Assembly (NCBI RefSeq): GCF_001642475.1
Contig: NW_019173971.1
Location: 206,039-270,038, forward strand
From: Fonsecaea monophora
Lineage: Eukaryota > Ascomycota > Eurotiomycetes > Chaetothyriales > Herpotrichiellaceae
Direction of reading: 5' to 3'
DNA: 64,000 nucleotides
The notes under the pieces were generated by a model that made no database searches, was not told where the DNA came from, and worked only from the letters and a program-made list of their open reading frames with translations. The position numbers and the translations under genes were made by a program. Numbering within the stretch: the stretch's first letter is position 1; every line of letters starts with the position of its first letter. Positions 11,216 to 22,505 of this stretch are shown here, in pieces.

Positions 11216-13006
11216 ATGGAAATTCGCAAGACTGGCCTTATACTGTGTGTCGTTGCGGCCATATACACTATCGTGTGGCTATACCGAAAAGTCACATCGC
11301 CAGAATGGTCTATTCCAGGCCCCTGGCTCGCACGCTTCTCACGGATCTGGTACTTCTGGCACGTACGGGCAGGTTCATTCCACCACGAAAACATTGAACT
11401 GCACCGAAAGTACGGCCCCATTGTTCGCGTCGGGCCCAACTTGTACTCGATCGCCGCGCCAGACAAGGAGGTCTACGGAATTGGATCCAAGTTTCGCAAG
11501 TCGGACTGGTACGAGGGCTGGAAACATCCCAGCCCTGACAAATGGGCCCTGTTTGCCGACCGGGACATACGCAGGCACGCCGAAACCCGGAAGCGATTCC
11601 AGGGCCTATACAGCATGAGCGCGCTGCTTTCGTACGAGAAATACGTCGACGACTGCACCGCCATCTTCGACCAGCGGCTGACCGAGTTCGAGAGGTCGGG
11701 CGAACAGGTCGACATGGCGCACTGGTTCCAGTGCTACGCCTTCGACGTCATGGGGAACCTGACGTACTCGGAGCGGTTTGGGTTCTTGGACCGCGGCGAC
11801 GACATCGCCGGCACGATCGCCGCGCTGGAGAAGTCGGGCGTCTATTCGACCCTGATCGGCATCTACGCCTGGCTACACCCGTTCGTGTACCGGGTCATGG
11901 AGTTCCTCCCCAACAACGGTGCTTCGGGGAGGACGTACCTCATGAACTTTGTGCAGCAGAAGATTGACGCGCGAGAGAAAGAGCGGACTGCGGAGGGTAC
12001 GAAACCGACGACAACAACAGCAAAGCATATCCAGCAGAGCCAGCTCGCCCAGGAGCAACAGGAACAGACGCCGCGAGACTTTCTCGACAAGCTCCGCGAC
12101 GGACACCTGGAGAACCCGCAGCAAGTGACCAGATACCACATGTTCATGATGGGCCTCAGCAACATCATCGCCGGCTCCGACACGACCGCGGTGTCACTCT
12201 CGAGCGTGCTATTCCACTTACTCACCAACCCGCGCACGCTGGAAAAGTTACAACGCGAAATCGCCGAGTACAGAAAATCACGGACATCCGTCCAGGAGGA
12301 CGGTGATGCACCGACCCTCCCGTTCAAAGTCACCCAGGACCTCCCCTACCTGCAGGCCGTCATCAAGGAGGCCCTCCGCATGCATCCCGCCACGGGCCTG
12401 CCACTGTGGAGGGTCGTTCCTGCTGGGGGCGCCACCGTGCTGGGCCACTACTTCCCTGCGGGCGCGATCGTCGGCGTTAATAGCTGGGTGGCACATCGGA
12501 ATGAGGAGGTCTTTGGCAACGATGTCGGCCAGTTCAGGCCGGAGCGGTGGATCGAAGCGAAAGAGGGGGGTGATGTGGAACGGTTGAAGCGCATGGAGGC
12601 TTTTTACATGCCGGTATGTCCAGATCGATAAGCGATATCACTCTCTATCCCCAGATTCCTATCTCCACTATCCCCATCCCTCTCTTTCAACTATCCATCC
12701 TTCCACCTATCCTCCTTTCCCACTGTGTCCTTGTCTCCCTTTCTTCTCCTCTTCATTTGAGTTTGGACACCAAACATAGCTAATCCTGGACATATGAGTA
12801 CACAGTTCGGCCTCGGCTCCCGCACCTGTCTGGGCCGCCACATCTCCACGCTCGAGATGAGCAAGCTGGTCCCGCGCCTGGTCGAGCACTACGATTTTGA
12901 GCTGGCCATGGACCCTGCTGATTGGCGCACAGTCAATTACTGGTTCGTCCGGCCGGAGCGGTTTCCCGTCCTGGTAAAGCGAAGGGCTTCGGTGGGGGCG
13001 TCGTAG
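11216..13006 (+). CDS. Cytochrome P450 (pisatin-demethylase-like class), full length
   Basis: Two exons, 11216-12613 and 12806-13006, give 532 aa. An N-terminal membrane anchor spans about residues 7-24, with the proline hinge SIPGPW after it. The I-helix motif is AGSDTT at 319-324, the K-helix is EALR, the meander PERW, and the haem loop FGLGSRTCLG with Cys474 as ligand. The single intron is long for this window (192 nt) and sits just before the haem loop. The overall pattern, with a C-terminal IGRHI-like helix and EMSK, is that of ER-bound fungal P450s related to pisatin demethylases. It is not close to the paralogous pair at 1-811 and 32514-34343. Likely role: hydroxylation or O-demethylation of an aromatic substrate (inference). 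Confidence 0.93.
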
Positions 13007-13397
13007 GTATGGTTTGTATTGTCGGCTACGTTGGAGGGAAGTAAGTGAGGCTTCTGAGCCTGAGGAGAGAGGAAGAGGGGAGGGAGAAGGAAGAAGATAC
13101 TGTGACAACGATCTGGGCGACACGACTCAGCCTATCACATTGGAGAGGATATGCTGAGGTAGGAATATCGTATAACTATGTATTTTCATAAATAGTCCCA
13201 CAAAAGAAGAGCGATATCATTTATTGTAGATTCATTTTCCCATATACGCCGCCTATGTATATGCATGTATGTATGTGATGTGATATGTCTGTCGACAACA
13301 ATACCTTCCTATTATATAACATTGCACTTTTGCTTCGTTTGCTTGGGGTTTCAATGTGTTACATCAAAGGGCCCGGACATGGCTTTTAAACCTCACG
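13007..13397. other. Intergenic, convergent 3' ends
   Basis: AT-rich 3' regions of the P450 (plus) and the amidohydrolase (minus), with irregular TATG/TGTA-rich tracts around 13250-13285. No gene is seen. Confidence 0.5.
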
Positions 13398-15141
13398 CTA
13401 CGCGTCTTTGACAAGTTTCGACCGATCAATGCGAAACATGGCGATCAAGGCCTCCTTGGCCTTGTCCATATTCAGCCCCTTTTGCTTCTCGGCGATCTGG
13501 CCCGCGCTGTCTCTCAGCTTGGTCCGGACGTGCGACCACTCGAGGGTTTCGTTGGTGCCCTCGACGGCGACGGGGCGGAGCTTGCCGTCCTTCTTGCGCC
13601 ACACGCCGTCGATCATGACGGCCTCGACGTCGCGGACGTCGCTGTGCCGGACCACCGCGGTGAGCGGGTCCGAGTCCGCCACGCAGCTCATCCCCGTGCT
13701 GTGCAGCGTGTCGAAGACGACCAGGTCCGCCAGCTTGCCCTCGGCGAGGGACCCGATCTTGTCGCCCAGCTGCACGGCGCGCGCGGCCCGGATCGTCGCC
13801 GCGTTGAACGCCTCCTCGGCGCTGCCGCGCAGCGTCAGTGCCATGGCCCCCTGCTCGACGTTGGGCAGGTTACTCTGCTGTCGCGCCATCTGCAGCGCCG
13901 AGCGGGCGAGTCCGAGGATCGACGACGTGTTGTTGGTGTGGCAGTCGACGCCGAAGCTGAAGTTGACGCCGGGATGGAACGCGATGGGCCAGCCGAACCC
14001 CATCTGGGACTCGGTCTCGGGCGTCGAGGACACGGGTACTTGCGATGTGACGAGTAGATCGGTTTCTTGGGCCGTGAGTCCCGTGGCGTGGGAGAGGAGA
14101 ATGTCCGACGGAGACTTGATCAGTCCGTAGGCGTTGAGGGTGTTGATTAGAGGGTGTTGACCTTACATGAGGTAAACGAGTTAGTCTTTGGTTCGCCATG
14201 AGCATTGTAAGGAAGTTGGTCTTCTTCGTCACTGGAGAAAGTGCGCACCAGCCGCGGGGATGGGATCACGCATAGATAGGTAGCTATACATACCAAAGGT
14301 AGCATTCTTGGCATAATGACTGGTGAAGTTTTTGACGCCCGCGTTTCTCAACGCTTCAAAGATGCCCGTCACGGCCTGCTGCGGCAGGAAATAATAGTCA
14401 AACGCGAACCCGAGCGTCACGCGGCCGTGGCCAAAGGGCTGTTTCGCCGCGAGTTCGAAGAGATGGTCCATGGTGGATTTGGGCATGATGTCCATGGACG
14501 GCTCGCACGTGTCTTTGTCCCATTTGGTGAAATACGGTGCGTGACCGTAGGCGAAGATGGAGCGGATGCCAGATGCACATGTTGCTGCTAGAGCTTTGCT
14601 GACTGGTTCGCTCTGGTTAGAAAGGAGTAGCAGTAAGGCTGTCCGAGAGGGACTCACCGTGTTCTCTGGTTTGACACCCGTGCGCGTGGTCGAGCACAAA
14701 CGTTGTCCCCGCGTCGATGGATTCCAGCGCACCGCCGAGCTGGCCCCAAAAGATGTCTTGCGGGCTGTACACGTAGCTCTGCCAGAATCCTGTCGAACTG
14801 GTCAGCACCCCGCGACTTGAACCAGATCCCAGAAAAGAATACAGGAAACTTGTCGCTCGGCACCTACCACTGGGAATATAATCAAACACCGACTGTTCGG
14901 CGTGTCGACCCTTCAACTGCGTCTGCCACAGGTGATGATGCGTGTCGATGAAGCCAGGACTGATAATCTTGCCGCGACAGTCGGTAATCGCCGCGCCCGA
15001 GGGAGCAGACAATTTCTGTCCGATCTTGACGATCTTGTTGGCCTGGATGAGAATGTCGGTGTTGCGGAGCACCTCGACGTGGTCATTTCTGCCGTGGTAG
15101 AGAACGGTGCCTCCTTGGAGGAGAGTTGTAGCGGCAGCCAT
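13398..15141 (-). CDS. Amidohydrolase of the cytosine-deaminase/ATZ-TRZ type
   Basis: Four exons, 15141-14868, 14789-14658, 14602-14294 and 14161-13398, give 492 aa. The phases (1, 1, 1) join exactly, and the last intron has a CTAAC branch 20 nt before its AG. The composite protein shows the subtype: SPGFIDTHHHLWQ with the H-x-H metal pair, DHAHG in the second exon, TSHYAKN, and FGVDCHTNN carrying the C-terminal metal aspartate, followed by a small beta-domain (LADLVVFDT, VMIDGVWRKKDG). These enzymes are Zn or Fe-dependent deaminases or dechlorinases. The substrate is unknown. The first intron (78 nt) has no stop and could be retained. It lies in tandem upstream of the FAH-family hydrolase, in transcription orientation downstream of it. 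Confidence 0.88.
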
Positions 15142-15569
15142 CTGTTTCTTCTGGTGGTCCGCGCCGGCGAAAAATAAAACTCGTGTCGAGGGTACCGCGG
15201 ATATATTGCAAAAAGGGCAGAGGTATAATTACGAGTAGAGCTCTGCAAGTGGTTAAGACTTTTGCTTTCGCTGAAGCCGCGAATGTCCAATCATATCCCA
15301 AGACGCCGTGAACAAAAAGTACGCTGCCAGCGGGATCCGCCTCGCCGCATCTTGGTAAAAAGGGGGGAAATGGCGCGGGGTGTGTCGGCCGGTCGTGCCG
15401 AAAGGAGGAACAGCCAAATGATTGGTCAGATGAGAGCCTTGCACGTGATGCTGCCGAAAATGGCAAGTATTGACCCCCCATCTCATATGTAGGTTCTACG
15501 CAGCTACAGTTTAACCCATGATGCACTATGATAAAGAGGAACCGATGTAGAATTAGTGCGTCAAGGGTA
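15142..15569. other. Intergenic, promoter of the 13.4-15.1 kb amidohydrolase
   Basis: 428 nt upstream of the amidohydrolase start and downstream of the FAH-family gene. It contains CGG-N9-CCG (about 15386-15400), a possible Zn2Cys6 binding arrangement. No gene is seen. Confidence 0.45.
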
Positions 15570-16527
15570 CTAGGAGAAGACCATCTTGTTGTGTATCGAG
15601 CCTAACCCATCGATAGTCACACTGACTACATCGCCGTCCTTCAAGCACCCGTTCGAATGCCACCCAACACCCTCCGGAGTCCCCGTCATTATCACGGTCC
15701 CACGGCGCAGAGTCCGCCCGTTCGAGCAGAACGCAATGAGCTGCTTGCAAGTCCAGATCATCTCAGACGTCGACGCCTCCTGCCTGACGCTCCCGTTCAC
15801 CTTGGTCACCAGGTGCAACTTCTGCGGGTCGGGAATCAGCTTCGGCGACACTAAATAGGGTCCGATGGGCCCGAATTTGTCAAACGACTTTGCATAGCCC
15901 ATCTGCCAGCCCGACACGTCTGGGTTGTTGTAATACCGTGCCGAGACGTCGTTGCCGACGGTATATCCCAGGACGTAATCCAGGGCTTGGTCTTCGGGGA
16001 TGTTGATCCCGTCTTTGCCGATGACGAGGGTCAGTTCGCCCTCGTAGTCTAGCAAGCTCTGTGCATCTGGAGGGATGGGAATATCCTCGAGAGGTCCTGC
16101 AAGTCGGTCTGGAGGTGTGGCGAACACCACAGGCTTCTTGGGTGGGGTGAACTAGAGAGTCATGTCAGCAGGCGACCAACATCTTGCATTTGTAGGACGA
16201 AAGAGAAATGTACCGTACCTTCGTCTCACGAGAGTGAGAGTGATAGTTCACACCGGCACAGAGTACTAGCGGAGTAGTGCCGAGAGGGTTAAGCAGCTTC
16301 AAAGGAGGTTCAGTATGGCACTTGCTTCTCACACACAGAGAGTGATGGGGCCATACTTTGTGCACTACCGCCTTTTGAGACGATATCTGGAACCCGGATT
16401 CTAGATCACCGGAAACCAGTTGAGCTTCTGAACCTTCAATGGCCTTCACGTCGACCTCTTGATCAAGGTTACCATACTGTGTTGCGCCATTTTGATCGAT
16501 AAATCGAATGAGTCTATCAAACGACAT
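15570..16527 (-). CDS. Fumarylacetoacetate hydrolase (FAH) family C-C hydrolase
   Basis: Three exons, 16527-16357, 16296-16219 and 16151-15570, give 276 aa, with phase 0 at both junctions. The FAH C-terminal catalytic domain is clear: LCAGVNYHSHSRE, the metal ligands Glu120 and Glu122 in DYEGELTLVIG, Asp151 in GYTVGNDVSAR, and the closing RRGTVIMTGTPEGVG. Family members hydrolyse C-C bonds of beta-diketo acids or act as hydratases, decarboxylases or isomerases on ring-cleavage products of catechols, gentisate and homogentisate. The gene is divergent from an extradiol dioxygenase with a shared 409-nt promoter, the classic pairing of ring opening with the next hydrolytic step. The assignment to that step is inferred from this pairing. 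Confidence 0.92.
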
Positions 16528-16936
16528 GATGGGACCGGAGTTCACAAAGTGGCTCTTGGTTCGGTCTGGGTCGCAGGTTCTAGGCAGTAAACGTCTACGG
16601 GTGTTAGGGGGTATTGAAGTATAGTTGTACGGCCTGTTCTGGTGTTGTGTCATGCAGTGGTCCAGATCCGCGTCCGGGACGCCCCCCAAGTATTTCGGCC
16701 TCGTTTGCCGCGACTGGCCGAAATGGGATAGTCGAGCTTGACTGCGGTCAGCGGGGCCCGTTACCGTTCTACCGATGATATTACAGCTCAGGCCGGGATG
16801 GGAGTGGCCACCGAGGGATTTCAAGCCTAGTAGCCCGTACATGCACCTTCAATTCCTCTCATTAGTCGACAACGAGGTTTCTTCACCATCCAGACCAAAT
16901 ACTCTTACCTACGGTATCTCTTTTCTGTGACCAGCC
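16528..16936. other. Shared divergent promoter, FAH hydrolase and ring-cleavage dioxygenase
   Basis: 409 nt between the two start codons, with no gene. It holds the inverted repeat annotated at 16692-16724. Confidence 0.6.
16692..16724. promoter_or_regulatory. Perfect 9-bp inverted repeat, candidate Zn2Cys6 operator
   Basis: ATTTCGGCC at 16692-16700 and GGCCGAAAT at 16716-16724 are exact reverse complements separated by 15 nt. The arms present CGG and CCG triplets 19 nt apart, the inverted arrangement bound by Zn2Cys6 dimers. The site is about 165 nt upstream of the FAH gene and 212 nt upstream of the dioxygenase gene, well placed to control both. Binding by either regulator in this window is an inference. 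Confidence 0.5.
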
Positions 16937-18114
16937 ATGGCGGACAAGATCTTGATAGACCGTCTCTCGCACTGCCGCTACGGCCACACCGATCTCCAAA
17001 AGGCCAAAAAGTTCTTCATCGACTTTGGCCTGATTGTGGAAAAGGAGACGGACGAGAAGATCTATTTCCGCGGATTCGGCAAGGATGCTGTCGTCTACGT
17101 CGCCGAGCAGACTCACGACGGCAAGCGACGGTTTCTCGGGGGTGGCTGGATCGTGCAATCGCTGGCGGATTTGGAAAAAGCAGCAAAGGTACCTGGCGCG
17201 ACGCCGGTGCATGACTACGAGGGTCCAGGGGGCGGCAAGTGTGTGATCATGCCGGACATCATGGGCGAGGATATCACGCTCATTTGGGGCCAGACGGACC
17301 GGACGATCGATGAGCGAGAGGCCCCCAAGCCGGTCAAATGGAATACGTGGGAGGATAAGCGTCGGTATGGAGAGTTCCAACGACCGGAACGGGCGAGTCC
17401 TTCCAAAGTGCACAAGTTGGGCCACTATGGCTTCGAGGTCGATGTCTCTCGACTTCCCGAGGTGGTGGACTGGTATTGCAAGACCTTCAACCTCAAGGAG
17501 ACAGATTCTCTTCGGCACGAGCAGAGTGGGAAGATCATCATGACTTTCATCCACATTGACAAGGGGAAGGAATATGTCGACCACCATGTAAGTGATCGTC
17601 GTTCTCAAGCCTCGTCATCACGTTAGCTAAGTGTGTCGGTACAGAACATCTTCATCGCCGGCGGCCCGATCGGGGAGGGCATCAAAGCACACCACAGCAG
17701 CTTCGAGGTCGACGACATGGACAGCCAGCTGGTTGGCCACCACCACCTCCAGAAGCAAGGCTGGATCAACGTATTCGGACTCGGCCGTCATGTACTGGGG
17801 AGCCAGATTTTCGACTACTGGTAAGTTTATCTGCCTGCCTGCCTGACTATCCTTCCGTGTATACGTACACTTCTGTCTACCCATCTCTGCCGTTATGCTA
17901 ATATTCGCGCTTTAGGTTCGACTCCTCTGGATTCCTGGTCGAGCACTACGTTGATGGCGACCTGGTCAACGAGGACAAGCCGCATGAATTCGAGCCTGCG
18001 ACGGCGGCAACGGTCGCGAGCTGGGGTCCCGACATCCCGCGGGCATTCTTTTCCAAGAAGCTCGAGGACGTTCCGGGTCTCACGGATATTCCTGTCGTCC
18101 CTGCCGAAGCTTAG
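16937..18114 (+). CDS. Extradiol ring-cleavage dioxygenase (VOC / catechol 2,3-dioxygenase-like)
   Basis: Three exons, 16937-17587, 17645-17820 and 17916-18114, give 341 aa. Two vicinal-oxygen-chelate modules are present: an N-terminal one (residues about 5-120) and a catalytic C-terminal one. The 2-His-1-Glu Fe(II) triad can be placed at His163 (KLGHYGFEV), His233/His234 (KAHHSSFEV) and Glu285 (LVEHYVDGD), with the usual family spacing. Expected reaction: O2-dependent cleavage of a catechol-type ring next to the hydroxyls, giving a yellow 2-hydroxymuconic-semialdehyde-type product. Such meta-cleavage enzymes are common in bacteria and less often described in fungi, where intradiol cleavage dominates. 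Fungal introns inside the catalytic module show the gene is resident and expressed from a eukaryotic genome. Substrate specificity is not predictable here. Confidence 0.9.
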
Positions 18115-18541
18115 GAAAAAGTCAATAGTTGAAGGGTTACGTTGTGTAGAGTTGGTTTAGTCGAATGCGAGTATACGTCTATAATGCAACCGAATGTGTT
18201 TTGTTTATGCCATACCAGTTTGACATGCCGGGTGAAGCCGAGACCGTAACTACGTAGTATTCTCTGCATTCCGATGTTGCTATGCACATGCTGACTTCAC
18301 GTCGATACGGAGTGAGGCAAGCGGTGCGTCGGTCTGTAGATAGGAAGGCTATACCCGCAAGTCGGCGGCTCGGCCGATCGGATCTATATCTTTATGAACA
18401 TGGTATCAGGCCGTCATTTTCCGCGCAAAGCATGGAACGGCGTTCTGAATCACATGTTACAGCTCCAAATATGATCACATCCTCGTATCTTTTGATCTCC
18501 TATGAGCACCTCCCTTAGAAGCGTTCGTTGCCTCGACTACA
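18115..18541. other. Intergenic, promoter of the SDR gene
   Basis: 427 nt without a gene. A TCGGCCGA palindrome lies at 18370-18377, flanked by further CGG triplets, resembling the element at 5711. Confidence 0.45.
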
Positions 18542-19366
18542 ATGGGGTCTACCGGAATAAGCACGGCCCAGACGATGATTGGGAAAATCGCCGTCGTTTC
18601 AGGATCGTCCAGAGGAATCGGCGCAGCCATTGCTTTGGAGCTGTCCAGTCGAGGCGCCTCGATCGTCCTCAACTACCCTTACCCCGATCTCCAGGCAGAA
18701 TGCGACAGTGTGGGCGCGCAACTCAAGACCGACTGGATCTCCGCCTGTGCTGACCTGTCCACCGTGGATGGACCCGCGGATCTGATCCGTCAGGCCGTCG
18801 AGCGGTTCGGCCACATCGACATCCTCGTCAACAATGCCGGCTGGGTCCCCCTGGCGCCGCTGTGGGAGTCCGATGTCGAGACGTGGGACAAGGCCATGTC
18901 GCTGAACGCACGCGGGGCGTTCCTGCTCACAAAAGCCGCACTGCCTCACCTCACGCCGTACACACCTTCGAACCGTCTCGACGCAGCCGGCGCGACGAAC
19001 GGATCACGCATCATCATCGTCGGCTCCGCAGCGTCACGCACTCCCCGCGAGAACCAGGGCATCTACGCCGCCACGAAGGGCGCGCTTGACTCGATGCTGC
19101 GCGTGTGGGCGAAAGAGTTGCCGCCAAAGTACGGCTGCACGGTCAACGCGGTCGGGCCTGGGCCGGTGTTGACCGACGCGTTCAGACAGAATCTGGGCGA
19201 ACACTTTGACGAGGTGCTGGAAGCCGCCTCGCGGGAGACGCCGGTCGAAGGAGCTTTTGCGGCGGTGGAAGATGTCGCTTGGACTGTGGCGTTTCTGGCC
19301 GAGGAGAGATCCAGGTTCATCAATGGGGCATTCATGCTGCTCTCGGGAGGAAGATATATGCAATAG
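18542..19366 (+). CDS. Short-chain dehydrogenase/reductase (classical SDR)
   Basis: Intronless, 274 aa, complete for a classical SDR. The cofactor loop is SGSSRGIG at residues 20-27 (T/S-G-x3-G-x-G), the structural NNAG sits at 97-100, and the catalytic residues are Ser162 or Ser165 (GSAASRT), Tyr175 and Lys179 in YAATK. The closing VGPGPVLTD and FINGAFMLLSGG segments belong to the 3-oxoacyl-ACP-reductase-like branch. Expected reaction: NAD(P)-dependent oxidation of a secondary alcohol or reduction of a ketone, possibly a cis-dihydrodiol or hydroxy intermediate made by the neighbouring oxygenases (inference). It follows the ring-cleavage gene on the same strand after 427 nt. Confidence 0.93.
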   Translation: MGSTGISTAQTMIGKIAVVSGSSRGIGAAIALELSSRGASIVLNYPYPDLQAECDSVGAQLKTDWISACADLSTVDGPADLIRQAVERFGHIDILVNNAGWVPLAPLWESDVETWDKAMSLNARGAFLLTKAALPHLTPYTPSNRLDAAGATNGSRIIIVGSAASRTPRENQGIYAATKGALDSMLRVWAKELPPKYGCTVNAVGPGPVLTDAFRQNLGEHFDEVLEAASRETPVEGAFAAVEDVAWTVAFLAEERSRFINGAFMLLSGGRYMQ

Positions 19367-19614
19367 ATAACGATGCCGTGATTTTCAGGGTGTCAACATT
19401 GTAGATAGTGGCGCTATGGACCTTTCAGGTCTTGAAATCTCGTATTGTAGCCCTCTTTCAGGTTGATCCCAAAGTGCAAGAGCATTTCTGTGTTTCAATA
19501 CAGCACCTCCAAGACTTGTATTGATCTCTGTACATAATATCTATCCAAATTCCAAATCACCTTTCCCCCCATTCCTTTCCGCACCGAATCTATCATCACG
19601 CCACTGCAATCGAT

Positions 19615-21532
19615 CTAACATCTCTTTTTGAAAGAGAGCTCCCATTCCGGATCTGGTGCAAGCTGTACAATGAACATTAGCTCCAAGGACCACAAAACGA
19701 ATAGAATGGATGTCGCCAGCAACACTTACAATTCCTTCGTAGATGACGTTCTCAGGCCTGGCCTGGCTGGTCGGGTACTTGACATCGTACCTCGTCAAGA
19801 ATTCAATCATGATGAGCTTCATTACAATATCGGCCATAAATCTCCCCGGACAGGCGTGTCGGCCGTAGCCCCAGGCAAGGTCGTACTTGCCCACCGTGAC
19901 CAACTGGTGTTTCTTTGCGTTCTCTTCACTCTCCAATCGCTTTCTGTAGAATCGGAACCCATCGAATTGTTCTGGAGACTCAAAGTATTGGCCGTCCATG
20001 TTGATAGCTCCGGTGGGAATGACGAGCGTGGCACCCCTGGGGATGCGCATCCCGTTTGAAAGTGTAAGAGGTTGCATTACTCGTCTTTGGTAGGATGCTT
20101 TCAGTTGTTAGATCAAGTCTCTTCGTAACATATGGTCTTTCTGGATGCGGCAACTTACTCAAGTCAGGCGAATTGAGACGTTGAGTCTCTTTCAAAAAGC
20201 TGTCGAGCTTCAAGAGTCGGTCCAGGGCCTGCTTCGTCCAAACACCACCAGATGACTGCAGAGTTTGCTCAATTTCTTCACGGAGCTCGGGGATGTATTC
20301 GGGATATCCGGACGCGTCGATCAAACACTGCATCACAGTTGCAGCCTGAGCCTGGATTGCCGCCACGCACAGATTCATCTGGGCAATAGTGTGGTACTCG
20401 GTATCGTTGATGGAGTCGGAGTATTGGCCCGATGTGAGGCAGTCCATCAGCGACGGCGGATCGTTCAGAGGTTTGTTGCCATTTGCCTTCTTCTTTCGCA
20501 GAGACTCCGACACGATCATTCTACCCTCTTCGAACTGTTGCCATGCTTGTCTTCGACCGTCGACAAATCGCCACACCAGCGGACGAAGTGATTTTGGCCA
20601 TTTCTTCAAGTTGGTGATCCAGTGCTCCACAGTTTTGATATAGACGGCAGCGACATCGAGCCATCGATCGTCCCGAGCAGCAGCCTCACCGAGAAACATT
20701 CTCGCACAGATCCTCGAGACTAGTCTATTTAGGGGCACATAGGGCTTGGTAGTAGTCCAAGCTGTGGCTCAGGTCAGCGTGTTCTACATATCATACATGC
20801 GTTAGAGTTACTCACATTCACATTCTCCGATGGGGAAATATTCACAAATCCAACGATGGATAGTTGGGACATATTGTGCTGGAGTAGTATAAGTGACTGT
20901 CTCGTCAAGGAGGAAGGACAACATACGCAGCAGTGGATTGAAGTCTCTGATGTAGACCTGGATCTGTGCCTCTGTAAGGTTTCCTAGTTTGGTATATTCC
21001 TTTAGGGTAAACTAGATACATGTCAACGATCCGTATGTCCAAAGATGGTGTAGTGATTCACCTGTTCCTCTAGGAAGGCACCGAACGTCAAAGTCCTATG
21101 GCCTTTCAGATCGTCCAGATACTTCAGTGGAAGAACAATATTAGTCCCTAATATGTCTCGTTAGCACACCCCCTCTGACCTCTAAGCATATTACTCACCT
21201 TCGGTAGTGTTGATCCCAAACACTTGGTCCTTGAACTGAATAGCCATCTGTCAGCATTTCTTCTCTATCATATTTTGGTCGTCCCATACCACTCGATACC
21301 CGTGGATCAAGAGCTCTCTCGTATCATTGACATAACGCTCAATCCGATCCTTTTCATTCGGCAGTTCTTCCTGCAAAGCGATCGGCAGGTCAGGCAGCTT
21401 GTGGGCTCCAGTGCCTTTGGCGAGCAGGGCATTGAACAAAGCTATGACAATCAGAACCGAGATTGAGGCCAGCACCGCCAATTGGCCTGTCCGAATGTTG
21501 CCTGTAAGCGGTGACTCCAGCAGCGACCACAT
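19615..21532 (-). CDS. Cytochrome P450 with eight exons
   Basis: Exons 21532-21290, 21247-21199, 21147-21062, 21011-20927, 20878-20816, 20761-20159, 20097-19730 and 19662-19615 give 514 aa with every phase consistent. A hydrophobic anchor lies at about residues 17-38. ETQRLNSP supplies the ExxR motif, LTSYQRRVMQPLTLSNG follows it, and the haem loop is WGYGRHACPGRF with Cys459 as ligand. The I-helix is unusual: the region IQAQAATVMQCLIDA lacks the A/G-G-x-D/E-T consensus, as in several fungal P450s of the ent-kaurene-oxidase or O-methylsterigmatocystin-oxidoreductase type. Small early exons (49-86 nt) make this gene hard for automated callers. An in-frame ATG 36 nt upstream (21568) is an alternative start. 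Substrate unknown. Confidence 0.9.
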
Positions 21533-22505
21533 CTTGCTTGAACAGTCACGATCGAGAGAAATATCCACCCGCTTCGTCTAACACACAACCAGCGCCTTCA
21601 GCGGACACAATGTAAAGAAAAGCCTGAGACCTCACGCATCTTGTCTATCTGATCAGAAAACCCTTCATGGCCGAATAAGGCAATGCGATTCGATGCCTGG
21701 TAGGGACAATTAGGCAGGAGCTGGACCCGGAGCAGGGTCCGACAAGATACTCAGCATCACGAATGCAGAGGTGAGTCTCGGCAAAGATGGGAATTCGCCC
21801 TTCGGGGCCGACACCAATCATATCACTTCTTGGGATACGGGACGCCAGAGGATATCTGACTTTCTGGCTCCACCACGGACGAACTGGTGTCGGTACCGAT
21901 GTCCCAGATACACCGACCGATACACGCAGCTCTGGCAAGAATCTGGGCCATCTACATGCTGTCGAGGAATGCCCGACATGAACCTCACAGGGGATTGGAG
22001 CGACACGGGCAGGCGCCTCATCTACAGGTCTGAAGCTAAGCCTGCTTGGCCACCTGGCAGTCAACTCCAGCTAGGAGTGTCCTAAGTGAGCTTGACAATA
22101 TCGAACAATACGTCCTCTCATCAATAAAGCTGCTCTCCATGGAGAGGTCTTCCTCGCTGTTGACGCTCTGCTCACAACTTCAACAGCTGAGCTTTCTGCC
22201 TATCTGTCACACATATTAGAACCAAAGTTCATGATCCCTCGGACTCAAGGTGTCAGCACCGTTACTGCAAGAATGATGCGGAGTACCCCAGTTTCCCAGG
22301 AGGACTGTGGAGTTGCCCCAGTTCACCCTGTGCTCCCACGATGGCCTATGCTCTTCGGGCCTCTGCTCAAGTTTCCCGGTAGTTCTCACCCTCTTAAACC
22401 CCTCATGGTAGGCCATACAGTGATGCGTGGTTATTCAAACTCTCCACCTAGAGAGAGCCCCGAGTCTACAACTAGATCTTCCTCCAGGTAAGCTCTTTGT
22501 CAAAA
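21533..22505. other. Intergenic, divergent promoter region
   Basis: 973 nt between an eight-exon P450 (minus) and a flavin monooxygenase (plus). Open frames up to 139 codons on the minus strand show no recognisable domain. No repeats are seen. Confidence 0.5.

Noticed and set aside
13356..14130. Long plus-strand frames opposite the 13.4-15.1 kb amidohydrolase
   Set aside because: They are shadows of GC-rich coding sequence on the minus strand; the minus-strand protein has clear metal motifs.
14162..14232. Extra exon in the 13.4-15.1 kb amidohydrolase (frame starting TKKTNFLTMLMANQ)
   Set aside because: Including it breaks the frame into the last exon. Skipping it as part of a 132-nt intron with a CTAAC branch restores continuous family sequence.
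21645..22085. Frames of 104-139 codons on both strands between the P450 and monooxygenase 1
   Set aside because: They overlap each other on opposite strands, have no domain and occupy an expected divergent promoter.
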